Part shown: positions 1-9,858 of the stretch, piece by piece
Numbering within the stretch: the stretch's first letter is position 1
Layout: each line of letters opens with the position of its first letter
DNA from: Alphaproteobacteria bacterium
GTDB lineage: Bacteria > Pseudomonadota > Alphaproteobacteria > Bin95
Length of the DNA stretch: 39,088 bases
NCBI GenBank assembly: GCA_022827685.1
Contig: JAJEIH010000052.1
Location: 1 to 39,088, forward strand
Direction: 5' to 3'
Notes under the pieces: model-generated
The model's input: only the letters and a program-made list of their open reading frames with translations
What the model was told of the DNA's origin: nothing
The model's database searches: none
Program-made: the position numbers and the translations under genes

Positions 1-372
1 GTCCCTGTTTCGCGCGTATCCTGCGCGGGCGCCTGTGCGCGTGCCGGCGCGCGTATTGCGGCGGCGCGGTTCGCGCGCCTGATTGCGCGCGCGAGGCAGA
101 GGGCGCACCTCTCCCGTCGGCTTCTCACGGGTTTTCAGAAAGTGGCGCCGCCCGGCCGCGCAACGCCCGGGACGCGGCTCCGGATGCCGCTTCCCTGGGG
201 ACCATCATAACACAATCCGCCAGATGTCAAGCCCAAAACACGAACAAAAAGCAATTTTACCAGATTTTCTTCATATTTCGGCAAGGATGGAAAGGAGCGC
301 TAACCCGTGACCCGGCGAGCGAGGAGGAGAATTCTCGCTGGCCTGTCCGTTCCGCCGATGGAGTCTCCCTGC
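1..372. other. Left-edge intergenic region, no gene seen
   Basis: No convincing protein or RNA gene was found. Positions 1-200 are very GC-rich and full of CG/GC alternations. Positions 200-300 are clearly AT-richer and hold the leftward promoter-like site. At 292-297 there is a Shine-Dalgarno-like AAGGAG nine bases before a GTG at 307. That frame runs open into purH, but the intervening codons do not look like protein and oppose an antitoxin remnant, so it is not called as a gene. Confidence 0.5.
204..230 (-). promoter_or_regulatory. Candidate leftward sigma70-type promoter
   Basis: Read on the minus strand, a perfect TTGACA (225-230) is followed after 15 bases by TATGAT (204-209), one mismatch from the -10 consensus. 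The spacer is two bases shorter than ideal. The site lies in the only AT-rich part of the left edge (about 200-300), and transcription would run out of the window. No gene start is visible in 1-203, so the target would be a long leader, a small RNA or a gene further left. The call rests on motif match alone. Confidence 0.4.
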
Positions 373-560
373 TCAGGCGGCGGCGAACTTTCGGACCTCG
401 ACCGGCTTGCGGTCCTGTTGCGCGTGCCAGAGATCGTATTGCATCTGCTGGGTGAGCCAGCTTTCGGGGCTGCCTCCAAACGCCTCGGACAGCCTGATCG
501 CCATTTCGGGAGAAATGCCGAGCCGGCCGCGGGCGCGACATTGCCGCTGCGTGACGGCGG
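373..560 (-). pseudogene. HigA-family antitoxin, 3' fragment
   Basis: The minus strand encodes the C-terminal part of an XRE-type HigA/VapI antitoxin. Recognisable family strings are [15 protein letters not shown] and [15 protein letters not shown], followed by a short basic tail and a TGA stop at 373-375. HigA proteins are normally about 95-110 residues with an N-terminal helix-turn-helix. Here the match fades upstream of about 530, where the helix-turn-helix should be, and no start codon opens an intact gene. The 5' part has been lost or scrambled next to the purH start, and no HigB toxin is present. It is most likely a dead remnant. The C-terminal match is strong; the exact left end of the homology (about 528-560) is uncertain. 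Confidence 0.7.
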
Positions 561-591
561 GGCGGGCGGGTGCTATCCGGGGCGGCGAAGC

Positions 592-2181
592 GTGAAGCCG
601 GAGGGCCGCCCCTTGACCGCCCGCGACCGCATAGCCATTCGCCGCGCCCTGATTTCCGTGTCCGACAAGGCGGGGCTGGAGGCGTTCGGGCGCTTTCTCG
701 CGGAGCGCGGCGTCGAAATCCTCTCCACCGGCGGCACGGCCCGGCAACTGGGCGCGGCCGGCATCCCCGTCGTGGAGGTCTCGGAGCGGACGGGCTTCCC
801 CGAAATGCTGGACGGGCGGGTCAAGACGCTGCATCCGGCGCTGCATGGCGGGCTGCTGGGGCTGCGCGACGACCCGGCCCATGTCGAGGCCATGGACGCG
901 CACGGCATCCGGCCCATCGACCTGCTGGTCGTCAATCTCTACCCGTTCGCGGAGACGGTGGCCGCCGGCGCGGACGAAGAGGCCTGTATCGAGAATATCG
1001 ACATAGGCGGGCCGGCATTGATCCGGGCGGCCGCCAAGAACCACCGCTTCGTCGCGGTCGCCACGGCCCCGGAGCATCTGGACGACATCCGCGCCGAGAT
1101 GGAGACGGACGGCGCGACGCCGCTCGCGCTGCGCCGCCGGCTCGCCGCCGAGGCTTACGGCCATACCGCCGCCTATGACGCGGCCGTCTCCACCTGGTTC
1201 GCCGGGCGGACGGGCGAGGCCTTCCCGCCGCGCATCTCGCTGTCGGGGGTGCGCCGCCAGACATTGCGCTATGGCGAGAACCCGCACCAGTCGGCTGCGT
1301 TCTACACCGATGGCAGCGCCCGGCCGGGCGTCGCGACCGCCGAGCAGGTGCAGGGCAGGGAGCTCAGCTACAACAACCTGAACGATGTGGACGCGGCCTT
1401 CGAACTCGCGGGCGAGTTCGAGCGCCCGGCGGTCGTCATCGTCAAGCACGCCAATCCCTGCGGCGTGGCCGTCGCTGACGGTCTGTGCGAGGCATGGGAC
1501 CGGGCGCTGGCCTGCGATCCCGTCAGCGCCTTCGGCGGCATTGTCGCCGTCAACCGCCCGCTCGATCGCGCGCTGGCGGAGCGGCTGGCCGGCCTCTTCC
1601 TCGAAGCCGTGATTGCGCCCGGAGCGGACGAAGAGGCCCGCGGGACGCTGGCCGGCAGGACGAATCTGAGACTGCTGCTGACAGGGGCGGCGCCGGACCC
1701 GCTCGCGCCGGCCATGACCTTCCGCTCGCTTTCCGGCGGGTTCCTGCTCCAGGGCCGGGACAACGGCCGCGCGGAGGCGTTCCGCACCGTCACGAAGCGC
1801 GCGCCGGGCGCGGCCGAGATGGCGGACCTGAGGGTGGCGTTCACCGTCTGCAAGCATGTGAAGTCCAACGCCATCGTCTATGTGAAGGACGGGGCGACGG
1901 TGGGCGTCGGCGCCGGGCAGATGAGCCGGGTGGACAGCGCCCGCATCGCCGCGCGCAAGGCCGTGGACGCGGCCGGCGGCGGCGAACCGGCGACCGTCGG
2001 CTCGGTGGTGGCGTCGGACGCCTTCTTCCCCGTCGCCGACGGGCTGCTGGCCGCTGCGGAGGCGGGCGCCACCGCCGTCGTGCAGCCGGGCGGCTCGGTG
2101 CGCGACGAGGAGGTGATCCGGGCGGCCGACGAGCACGGCCTCGCCATGGTATTCACCGGGATGCGCCATTTCCGCCACTGA
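592..2181 (+). CDS. purH: Bifunctional AICAR transformylase / IMP cyclohydrolase
   Basis: This enzyme catalyses the last two steps of IMP synthesis in the cytoplasm: formylation of AICAR with 10-formyl-THF, then ring closure. The N-terminal methylglyoxal-synthase-like cyclohydrolase domain shows [16 protein letters not shown] and DGRVKTLHP. The larger transformylase domain carries the KHANPCG string and [10 protein letters not shown]. The product is about 529 residues, the usual PurH length. The GTG at 592 has a GGGG-type site upstream; a TTG at 613 with GGAGG eight bases ahead is an equally good start and would give 522 residues. The reading frame stays open back to 307, but the added sequence resembles no PurH extension. 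The next gene follows after 15 bases, so cotranscription with the molybdenum-enzyme cluster is possible. Confidence 0.97.
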   Translation: MKPEGRPLTARDRIAIRRALISVSDKAGLEAFGRFLAERGVEILSTGGTARQLGAAGIPVVEVSERTGFPEMLDGRVKTLHPALHGGLLGLRDDPAHVEAMDAHGIRPIDLLVVNLYPFAETVAAGADEEACIENIDIGGPALIRAAAKNHRFVAVATAPEHLDDIRAEMETDGATPLALRRRLAAEAYGHTAAYDAAVSTWFAGRTGEAFPPRISLSGVRRQTLRYGENPHQSAAFYTDGSARPGVATAEQVQGRELSYNNLNDVDAAFELAGEFERPAVVIVKHANPCGVAVADGLCEAWDRALACDPVSAFGGIVAVNRPLDRALAERLAGLFLEAVIAPGADEEARGTLAGRTNLRLLLTGAAPDPLAPAMTFRSLSGGFLLQGRDNGRAEAFRTVTKRAPGAAEMADLRVAFTVCKHVKSNAIVYVKDGATVGVGAGQMSRVDSARIAARKAVDAAGGGEPATVGSVVASDAFFPVADGLLAAAEAGATAVVQPGGSVRDEEVIRAADEHGLAMVFTGMRHFRH

Positions 2182-2196
2182 CGGGACCCCTGCTCC

Positions 2197-3122
<926 letters not shown>

Positions 3123-3126
<4 letters not shown>

Positions 3127-4328
3127 ATAGCGGGCGGCTGCCCGAGAACATCATGCATTTCGGCCGGGTGCTGCGCACCGCCGGCCTGCCGGTCGGCCCG
3201 GACCAGGTGCTGAAAGCCATCGAGGCGGTCTCGGCCGTCGATGTCGCGGACCGGGCGCAATTCTACTGGGCGCTCCATGCCGCGCTGGTGAACCGGCGCG
3301 GCCAGCAGGAGCTGTTCGACCAGGCGTTCCATGTCTTCTGGCGCAATCCCCGCCTGCTGGAGCGGATGATGTCGCTGGTGATCCCGACCTCCAGCGTCGA
3401 TACCGGCCAGGAGGACTCCGAGCCGCTGGCGCGGCGTCTGGCCGAAGCGCTGACGCCGCAGGAAACCGGGCTTCGCGAGCGGGAGGGCGACGAGGAGGTC
3501 GAAATCCGCGCCGAGCTCACCTGGTCGGACCGGGAAGTGCTGCGCGCGATGGATTTCGAGACCATGTCGCTGGCCGAGCAGGAGGCCGCGAAACGCGCCA
3601 TGGCGAAGATGCGCCTGCCGCTGCGGCCTGTGCCCGCGCGGCGCTTCCGGCTGCATCCGAGGGGGCGGCGGCCGGACCTGCGGGCGACGCTCAGGGGCGC
3701 GATGCGCACGGGCGGCGACTTCGTGGCGCTCCGGCGCAGGCGCCGGCTCAGGCGCCCGCCGCCGCTCGTGGTGATCTGCGACATTTCCGGGTCGATGGCG
3801 CGCTATTCCCGGATGCTGCTGCACTTCATGCACGCCGTCACCAACGACCGCGACCGCGTGCATTGCTTCCTGTTCGGCACGCGGCTGACCAATGTCACCC
3901 ACCAGCTTCGCCAGAAGGATGTGGACACGGCGCTTGCGGGCGTGGCGGAGGCGGTCGAGGACTGGTCCGGCGGCACCCGCATCGGCGCCTCGCTCAGGAG
4001 CTTCAACCGGCTCTGGTCGCGCCGCGTGCTGGGGCAGGGCGCGGTGGTGCTGCTCATCAGCGACGGGCTCGACCGCGACTCCGGCGAGGGGCTGGCGGTC
4101 GAGGTCGAGCGCCTGCACAAGTCCTGCCGCCGGCTGGTCTGGCTCAACCCGCTGCTGCGCTACGACGCCTATGAGCCGAAGACGCGCGGCGCGGCGGCGC
4201 TGATGCCGCATGTTGACGAATTCCGCCCGGCGCACAATCTGGATAGTCTTGCGGATCTGGCGGCCGCGCTCGGGCGCGAGCCGGCCCGCCGGCAGGAGGG
4301 AGTGAGCGAATGGCTGATGCGGCTGTAG
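3123..4328 (+). CDS. VWA-domain protein, CoxE-like maturation factor
   Basis: This 401-residue protein is of the CoxE/VWA-containing type that partners MoxR ATPases. The N-terminal half resembles the CoxE region (a helical domain starting with NIMHFGRVLRTAGLPVG). The C-terminal half is a von Willebrand A domain with a complete MIDAS: DISGS at residues 220-224, the GGTRIG threonine, and DGLDRD. A basic linker (RLHPRGRRPDLRATLRGAMR) precedes the VWA fold and is typical of the family. Such proteins are thought to bind the immature enzyme and be remodelled by the ATPase. The gene overlaps its upstream partner by 4 bases and the next gene by 19 bases. No signal peptide is visible, so a cytoplasmic location is inferred. 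Confidence 0.9.
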
Positions 4329-4645
4329 GCGAAGCGGATGCGATCCTGGACCGGGCGGCGGCATGGGCGGCGGCCGGCAGGGGCGTCGCGCTCGCCACGG
4401 TGGTGAAGACCTGGGGCTCGTCGCCGCGCGCGGTCGGCAGCCAGCTCGTGGTGGACGACGCGGGCGCCTTCGAGGGCTCGGTCTCGGGCGGCTGCATAGA
4501 GGGCGCGGTCGTGATGGAGGCCCGCCGCACCATCGAGGACGGCGCGCCGCGCCTGCTCGATTTCGGCGTGAGCGACGAGGAGGCCTGGGACGTCGGGCTC
4601 GCCTGCGGCGGCTCCATCGAGGTGTTCGTCGAGAAGCTGGCATGA
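4310..4645 (+). CDS. XdhC/CoxI N-terminal domain protein
   Basis: This 111-residue protein corresponds to the small N-terminal domain of XdhC, which binds molybdenum cofactor and passes it, after sulfuration, to xanthine-dehydrogenase-type enzymes. Conserved family features are LATVVKTWGSSPR near residue 25, GSVSGGCIEGAV with the cysteine thought to matter for cofactor handling, and a second Cys in LACGGSIEVFVE near the end. In many bacteria this is fused to a Rossmann domain; here that part is the next gene, which starts inside this stop codon (ATGA). A GGAGG site lies about ten bases before the ATG. The split into two genes also occurs in cox clusters. Confidence 0.88.
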   Translation: MADAAVGEADAILDRAAAWAAAGRGVALATVVKTWGSSPRAVGSQLVVDDAGAFEGSVSGGCIEGAVVMEARRTIEDGAPRLLDFGVSDEEAWDVGLACGGSIEVFVEKLA

Positions 4646-5319
4646 AGGCGGAAACGCTCGCCCGCCTGCGCGCCGCCCGCGGCGAACGGCGCCCGGTGGC
4701 GCGCGTCGCGGCGCTCGACGGCAGCGTGGACGCGGTCGTGGAGGACGGCGAGGGACCGTTGCCGGAGCCGGTGCTTGAGGTGGTCCGGGCCGCGCTGAAG
4801 CAGAACCGCAGCCACGATTTCGAGCATGAAGGCGGGCGCTGGTTCGTGCAGGTGTTCAACCCGCCGCTCCGGCTGATCGTCGTGGGCGCTGTGCATATCT
4901 CGCAGCCGCTGATCGGGATGGCGTCCGGCCTCGGTTACGATGTCACCCTCGTCGATCCGCGCGGCGCGTTCGCGACGGCCCAGCGGTTTCCCGATGTCGC
5001 GATCTGCGACGAGTGGCCCGACGACGCGCTCGAAGCATTGGGCGTGGATGGGCGCACGGCCGTCGTGACCTTGACCCACGATCCCAAGCTGGACGATCCC
5101 GCCCTGCATGTGGCGCTCCGCTCCGAGGCGTTCTATGTCGGCGCGCTCGGCAGCCGGCGCACGCATGCCAAACGGGTCGAGCGGCTGGTCGAGGCCGGGT
5201 TCGACGAGGCCGCCATCGGGCGCATCCGCGCGCCCATCGGCCTCGATCTGGGAGGACGGGCGCCGGCCGAGATCGCGCTTGCCATCGCGGCCGAGATGAC
5301 GGAGGCGCTTTACCGATGA
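4642..5319 (+). CDS. XdhC Rossmann-domain protein
   Basis: This 225-residue protein is the C-terminal half of XdhC/CoxF, a Rossmann-type fold implicated in delivering sulfurated molybdenum cofactor to molybdenum hydroxylases. The core reads LIVVGAVHISQPLIGMA, then VTLVDPRGAFA, VVTLTHDPKLDDPAL, FYVGALGSRRTH and IRAPIGLDLGGRAPAEIA, all hallmark strings of the family. The first 75 residues precede the Rossmann core and are less conserved. The ATG overlaps the upstream stop by 4 bases and the TGA overlaps the following ATG, so four maturation genes in a row are translationally coupled. The reading frame is open upstream to 4363, but that stretch lies inside the preceding gene and is not coding here. 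Confidence 0.9.
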   Translation: MKAETLARLRAARGERRPVARVAALDGSVDAVVEDGEGPLPEPVLEVVRAALKQNRSHDFEHEGGRWFVQVFNPPLRLIVVGAVHISQPLIGMASGLGYDVTLVDPRGAFATAQRFPDVAICDEWPDDALEALGVDGRTAVVTLTHDPKLDDPALHVALRSEAFYVGALGSRRTHAKRVERLVEAGFDEAAIGRIRAPIGLDLGGRAPAEIALAIAAEMTEALYR

Positions 5320-6911
5320 AGTTCGGGCCGATCCCGCTCGAGGAGGCCGAAGGCGCGCTGCTGGCGCATTCGGTCCGGCTGGAGCGGGCGGTCTTCCGCA
5401 AGGGCCGGCTGCTGTCGGCGGCGGATCTGGCCGTGCTGGCGGAAGCGGGCATCGAGACCGTCACGGCCGCGCGGTTCGAGCCGGGCGACATGGACGAGGA
5501 CAGTGCGGCCGCGGCCATCGCGGCGGCAGTGGCCGGCGAGGGGCTGGAGGTCGCGGCGCCCTTTACCGGGCGCGTCAACCTGTTCGCTTCCGGGCGCGGC
5601 GTGCTGACCGTCGAGGCGGGGCTGGTGGACCGGCTGAACCTGCTCGACGAGAGCATCACGCTCGCGACGCTGCCGCCCTACAGCCTGGTCGAGCGCCGGC
5701 AGATGGTGGCGACGGTGAAGGTCATCCCCTTCGCCGCGCCGGAAGAGGCGGTCCGGCGGATCGAGGGCCCGCTGCTGGCGCTGCACCCGCTCAGGGCAAA
5801 GCGGGTGGCGCTGATCCAGACCGAGCTGCCCAGCGTCAAGGCGAGCGTGCTCGACAAGACGGTCGAGATCACCCGCGCGAGGGTCGAGGCGCTGAGCGGC
5901 GCGCTGACCGGCGAGCGCCGTGCCGCGCATGAGGAAGCGGCGCTGGCGCAGGCGATAGCGAAGAGCCTGGACGAGCGCCCGGACATCCTGCTGATTGCCG
6001 GCGCCTCGGCCATCGTGGACCGGCGCGACGTGCTGCCCGCGGCCATCGAGGCGGCCGGCGGCGCGGTCGAGCATTTCGGCATGCCGGTCGATCCCGGCAA
6101 CCTGATACTTCTCGGGCGGATCGGGGCGATGCCGGTCATCGGCCTGCCGGGCTGCGCCCGCTCGCCCAAGGCGAACGGCTTCGACTGGGTGCTCCAGCGC
6201 CTCGCGGCGGGGCTGGAGGTCGGGCGGCGGGAGATCATGTCGATGGGAGTCGGCGGGCTGCTGGTCGATATTCCGACGCGCCCGCAGCCGAGGCAGCGCA
6301 GCCGCGCCCCGGAGGAGCCCGCGCGCCTGCCGCGCATTGCGGCCCTCGTGCTGGCCGCCGGCCAGTCGCGGCGCATGGGCCCCGCGAACAAGCTGCTGGC
6401 GGAGGTGGACGGCGCGGCTATGCTGCAGCGCGCGCTGGAAGCCGCGCGCGCCTCGCAGGCGGCCTCGCTGCTGGTGGTGACGGGGCATGAGCGCGAGCGC
6501 ATAGAAGCGGCGGTCGATGCGCCCACCGTCCACAACCCGGATTACGGCGAAGGCCTCTCGACGTCGCTTCGCGCCGGCATCGCGGCCCTGCCGGAGGACA
6601 TCGACGGCGCGGTGGTGCTGCTGGGCGACATGCCCTTCGTCTCCGCCGCCCATATCGACCGGCTGATCGCGGCCTTCAACCCTCTGGAAGGCCGGTCGAT
6701 CTGCGTGCCGACCTTCAACGGCAAGCGCGGCAACCCGGTGCTGTGGGGCCGGGAGCTGTTCGCGGAGATGGGCGGCATTTCCGGCGATGTCGGCGCCAAG
6801 CACCTTATCGGCGCAAACGGAGACCTGCTGGTCGAGGTGCCCATGCCGGACGAGGGCGTGCTCCACGATGTCGATACGCCGGCGTCGCTCGCCGAGGTCC
6901 GGTCGGGTTAG
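5316..6911 (+). CDS. Molybdopterin-binding / MobA-like NTP-transferase fusion
   Basis: This 531-residue two-domain protein has an N-terminal part of about 330 residues resembling the MoeA/MogA-like molybdopterin-binding fold (TGRVNLFASGRGVL, LLIAGASAIVDRRDVLP, MPVDPGNLILLG, GLPGCARSPKANGFDWVL). The C-terminal ~195 residues form a MocA/MobA-type nucleotidyltransferase with the signature LVLAAGQSRRMG-NKLL, a VVLLGDMPF metal site and a late HDVDTP. The family usually cytidylates or guanylates molybdopterin, and CO-dehydrogenase-type enzymes use the cytosine dinucleotide form. The fused architecture would let one chain bind MPT and attach the nucleotide. It is the last gene of the coupled set. 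CMP rather than GMP transfer is inferred from context. Confidence 0.88.
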   Translation: MKFGPIPLEEAEGALLAHSVRLERAVFRKGRLLSAADLAVLAEAGIETVTAARFEPGDMDEDSAAAAIAAAVAGEGLEVAAPFTGRVNLFASGRGVLTVEAGLVDRLNLLDESITLATLPPYSLVERRQMVATVKVIPFAAPEEAVRRIEGPLLALHPLRAKRVALIQTELPSVKASVLDKTVEITRARVEALSGALTGERRAAHEEAALAQAIAKSLDERPDILLIAGASAIVDRRDVLPAAIEAAGGAVEHFGMPVDPGNLILLGRIGAMPVIGLPGCARSPKANGFDWVLQRLAAGLEVGRREIMSMGVGGLLVDIPTRPQPRQRSRAPEEPARLPRIAALVLAAGQSRRMGPANKLLAEVDGAAMLQRALEAARASQAASLLVVTGHERERIEAAVDAPTVHNPDYGEGLSTSLRAGIAALPEDIDGAVVLLGDMPFVSAAHIDRLIAAFNPLEGRSICVPTFNGKRGNPVLWGRELFAEMGGISGDVGAKHLIGANGDLLVEVPMPDEGVLHDVDTPASLAEVRSG

Positions 6912-6923
6912 CGGGCATCGCGC

Positions 6924-7109
6924 CTATTCGGCGGGATGCAGGCGTCCTTCGATCCGCGCCACCCGCTCGGCAATGCTGTGCAGTTCTTTGCGCATGTCCG
7001 TCAGGCCGTTGTGTACAACGAGCCATATCGCGCCGAAACCGATTACGAACGCAGGAACCAGGACTGCGGCCAGGGGAAGCGCGGCCTCGATCAGTTCAGT
7101 CAAACCCAT
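6924..7109 (-). CDS. Small membrane protein with C-terminal amphipathic helix
   Basis: This 61-residue protein of unknown function has one hydrophobic segment at about residues 9-33 and a charged helical tail (MRKELHSIAERVARIEGRL) that could form a coiled coil. Proteins of this shape are common near alphaproteobacterial housekeeping genes and carry no assigned role. I chose the ATG at 7109, with GGAG ten bases upstream; a GTG at 7139 would add ten polar residues. It stands alone, convergent with the molybdopterin cluster and downstream of prpF by about 100 bases. No enzymatic motif is visible. Confidence 0.65.
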   Translation of the reverse strand: MGLTELIEAALPLAAVLVPAFVIGFGAIWLVVHNGLTDMRKELHSIAERVARIEGRLHPAE

Positions 7110-7213
7110 GTTCTTCGTTCTCCGGCGTCCGGCAGTCACAGGAAAATCGGTAAAGGCGCGAGACGAGCATGGCAGCCGGACGGCCGCGAATCAACCGTCC
7201 GCAAGCGCTCGGG

Positions 7214-8386
7214 CTACCGCGCCGGCGCATAGACGAAACCATCCATCATGCGCCGCGCCGTGCGATAGACGACGGCGCGCTCGGCATGGGGCCGTTCGCC
7301 GCCGGAGACCTCGGCGGCCACGAGCGCAATGCCGGAGGGATGGCCGATGCGGACGCCGCGCGGAACGCGGCGAACATCACGAATGGCGGCGTCGGCGCCG
7401 TCGTCGCCCGCCCCGGATGCGCCGCTCGCTTCCCGAACCAGCGTGCCCTCCATGCGGGCCGCGACGCCGAGGCAGAGCGCGGCCGTAAGCGGCACGGCGC
7501 GGTGGGGGCGGCCAACCGAAATCATCCGCGCCGAGAAGTCCATGTCCGCCGGCCCGAGGCGTTCGCCCGAAAGCGTCTCGAAGGCGGTTGGCGGCGCGAC
7601 CATGCCGACCTTCGGGATGCTGCCCGGCACCGGGTCGAGGCCGGCGGCTTCCCCGGCGGCGCGGCGTACGGCGTCGAGCACCGCCAGCGCACCGGCGTCG
7701 CCTTCGAGCATGGCGGGGGTCTCGACGCCGGCGAGGCCGATATCCGCCGCGCGGACGAAACAGCAGAGATTGGCGGCATCGACGATGGACACATCCAGGG
7801 CGCCGGCGCCGGGAATATCGAGCCGGTCCACCGGCCGCCCCGTCGGCAGCAGGCTGCCGGTGCTGGCGCCGCCGGGCTCCAGGAAGTCGAGCCGCACCGG
7901 GGCGCCGGTGCCCGCCACCCCCGGCAGGGAGAAATCGCCGTTGACGGCCGCGCGCCCGTTCTCGACCGGGAAGCGGGCATGGATCATGCGGGCGGTGTTG
8001 GTGTTGTGGATGCGGACCACGGCCTCGCCGTCCGCCGCCGCCACCAGCCCCTCGTCCACCGCGAAGGGACCCATGGCGGAGGACATGTTGCCGCAATTGC
8101 CGGAGATGTCGGCCTCCGCGCGGTCCACGGCGATCTGGAAGAAGGTGTAGTCGATATCGGCGTCCGGCCGGGTGGGCGGGCCGATGACGCAGACCTTGGA
8201 GAGCGAGGAGATGCCCCCGCCCATGCCGTCCAGCTGGCGGCCGTTCGGGTCCGGGCTGCCCATGGCCGCGCAGAAGAGCGCCGGCCACTCCGCCCGGTCC
8301 CCCGGCAGGTCGCGCGCGTGGAAAACGAGGGCGTTGGAGGTGCCGCCGCGCATGAAGGCGGCGGGCAGGCGTGTCTGTGCGGTCAT
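7214..8386 (-). CDS. PrpF-family isomerase (methylaconitate/oxalomesaconate type)
   Basis: This 390-residue member of the PrpF/DUF453 family has a diaminopimelate-epimerase-like fold and shifts double bonds in tricarboxylates (2-methylaconitate cis-trans isomerase, 4-oxalomesaconate tautomerase or similar). It shows the N-terminal FMRGGTSNALVFH string, the SSLSKVCVIGP segment with the conserved lysine (Lys64), and DISGNCGNMSSA with the conserved cysteine (Cys98). The usual RGGTSKG motif reads RGGTSN here. No acnD or prpC lies beside it, so its substrate cannot be fixed; a PrpB-like lyase is 11 kb away. The stop is ten bases from the convergent-side boundary with the next minus-strand gene, suggesting cotranscription with plsC. 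Confidence 0.88.
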   Translation of the reverse strand: MTAQTRLPAAFMRGGTSNALVFHARDLPGDRAEWPALFCAAMGSPDPNGRQLDGMGGGISSLSKVCVIGPPTRPDADIDYTFFQIAVDRAEADISGNCGNMSSAMGPFAVDEGLVAAADGEAVVRIHNTNTARMIHARFPVENGRAAVNGDFSLPGVAGTGAPVRLDFLEPGGASTGSLLPTGRPVDRLDIPGAGALDVSIVDAANLCCFVRAADIGLAGVETPAMLEGDAGALAVLDAVRRAAGEAAGLDPVPGSIPKVGMVAPPTAFETLSGERLGPADMDFSARMISVGRPHRAVPLTAALCLGVAARMEGTLVREASGASGAGDDGADAAIRDVRRVPRGVRIGHPSGIALVAAEVSGGERPHAERAVVYRTARRMMDGFVYAPAR

Positions 8387-8396
8387 GGGGGCTATT

Positions 8397-9119
8397 CTAT
8401 CGCAATCGTGCGTCCCCGGCGTCTGTCTCGATCTGCCGGCACGCCTCCTCGATCCGCTGCTCCAGAAGGGACATGAAGGCGCGGCGGTCCATGCCGGGCG
8501 GGATCGGCTCCAGGAATTCGAGCCGGATCGTGCCGGGGCGCATCCGGAAGCCGCGCCGGCTCCAATGGCGGCCCGAGTTGAGCGCGACCGGCACGACGGC
8601 GGCGCCCGTCTCGCGGTAGAGCGCGGCGATGCCCGGGTGGTAGGGGCGGCGCTCGCCCGGCGCGACGCGGGTGCCTTCGGGGAACACCACGACCTGCGCG
8701 CCGTTCTCCAGCGCGGCTTTGGCTCCCTGCACCATGCGGCGCAGCGCGGAGGCGCCGCCCTGGCGGTCCACCGCGATCTGCCCGGCGCGGCGGAAATACC
8801 AGCCGACGCCGGGGACCCGGAGCAGCTCCTGCTTCACGACATAGACCGGGTCCGGCAGCAGCGCGGCCAGCACGAACGTCTCCCAGGCGGACTGGTGCTT
8901 GGCGGCGACGATGGTTCCGGGCGGCGGCAGGGACCCGCGAACCTCGTGCCGGATGCCGGCGAGCGCCCGCAACAGGAAGATCGTGACGCGCCCCCATACC
9001 GCCCCCGCCCGGCGCGCCGCCCGGCGCGAGGCGAGCAGCGCCGGCGACAGCAGGAAGACGAGCAGCGCGGTGGCGGCCACGAAACCGGCCGCGAACAGCG
9101 CCGAGCGGATCACTGTCAC
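8397..9119 (-). CDS. plsC: 1-acyl-sn-glycerol-3-phosphate acyltransferase
   Basis: This 240-residue membrane-associated acyltransferase makes phosphatidic acid from lysophosphatidic acid. An N-terminal hydrophobic segment (residues 4-30) is followed by the acyltransferase blocks: KHQSAWE, an HX4E form of the usual HX4D (His75, Glu80), and FPEGTR at 146-151, plus a third block around VPVALNSG. I chose the GTG at 9119 because it overlaps the stop of the upstream ydcF-like gene as GTGA, giving a normal N-terminus. The frame is open further upstream but lies within that gene. In related genomes this gene follows ftsE-ftsX-ydcF; the ydcF link is kept here. Confidence 0.92.
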   Translation of the reverse strand: MTVIRSALFAAGFVAATALLVFLLSPALLASRRAARRAGAVWGRVTIFLLRALAGIRHEVRGSLPPPGTIVAAKHQSAWETFVLAALLPDPVYVVKQELLRVPGVGWYFRRAGQIAVDRQGGASALRRMVQGAKAALENGAQVVVFPEGTRVAPGERRPYHPGIAALYRETGAAVVPVALNSGRHWSRRGFRMRPGTIRLEFLEPIPPGMDRRAFMSLLEQRIEEACRQIETDAGDARLR

Positions 9120-9766
9120 CCGCCGTTCCTCAATGCGCCGTACCATTCGGCAAGACGATCCAGGGTCACCGCCAGCAGATATTTGTGGTAGGCGCGCAGC
9201 AGCACCTCCCGCGTCCCCGGCCATTGCCACCAGCCGTCCAGCTTCAGCGTCTGCGGGACGACCGGATGGGCCAGCATCTCCACGCCCGGCGCGGCGCGGC
9301 GCAGCAGGTAAAGGGCGCGCGGCAGGTGGTATGCGGCCGTCACGATGCGCAGGCTCCGGGCGCCTCGTTCCGCCGCCCAGACTGCGACTTCGGCGGCATT
9401 GCCGACAGTGTCCCGCGCCGTCCGGCCGAGTTCGATGCAGCAGGCAAGCGCCCGGTCGCCGCTGTATCCCGCGAGTTCCAGAAGCCGCTCCGCCGTAACG
9501 CCCGCCCCGACCCCGGAGACGAAGAGCACCGGCGCCCGGCCTTCGCCCAGAAGACGCACGCCTTCGTCTATGCGCTCTGCGCCGCCCGTCAGCACGACGA
9601 TGGCGTCGGTCCTGCGGCCGGGCGCTTCAGGCCCCGTCGGCAGCACCGCCACGAATCGCGCAAGACCGCCGGCCCAGAGCGCGGCGAGCAGCAGCGCCAG
9701 AATGACAAGCCATTTCGTCAAGGCGGGTCCGGGCGTCCTGCCGCGCCGTCTATCGGCGGCCGGCAT
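9116..9766 (-). CDS. YdcF/ElyC/SanA family membrane protein
   Basis: This 216-residue DUF218 protein has one N-terminal membrane anchor (about residues 18-40), then the cytosolic or periplasmic Rossmann-like domain with IVVLTGGAERIDEGVRLL, VLFVSGVG, a conserved TARDTVGNA segment and RIVTAAYHLPRAL. Related proteins (ElyC, SanA) affect envelope polysaccharide or vancomycin sensitivity; the chemistry is unsettled. It overlaps plsC by four bases. In many alphaproteobacteria this pair closes an ftsE-ftsX operon that faces a zinc-ribbon gene. The zinc-ribbon gene is here, 92 bases away and divergent, but ftsEX is missing from between them. Confidence 0.87.
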   Translation of the reverse strand: MPAADRRRGRTPGPALTKWLVILALLLAALWAGGLARFVAVLPTGPEAPGRRTDAIVVLTGGAERIDEGVRLLGEGRAPVLFVSGVGAGVTAERLLELAGYSGDRALACCIELGRTARDTVGNAAEVAVWAAERGARSLRIVTAAYHLPRALYLLRRAAPGVEMLAHPVVPQTLKLDGWWQWPGTREVLLRAYHKYLLAVTLDRLAEWYGALRNGG

Positions 9767-9858
9767 TCGCCAGTCGGCACGATTCGGTTACCTTGATTCG
9801 AGTCGCCGGGCAGCCTATACAAATTTACCCGCTCGCAGGGGGATTCAGAGGCACCTGC

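Noticed and set aside
307-591. N-terminal extension of PurH from a GTG with a good ribosome site
   Set aside because: The added residues match no PurH, and the DNA here encodes the antitoxin tail on the other strand.
7169-8476. 435-codon plus-strand frame opposite the PrpF gene
   Set aside because: It is a shadow of the clear PrpF-family gene on the minus strand.
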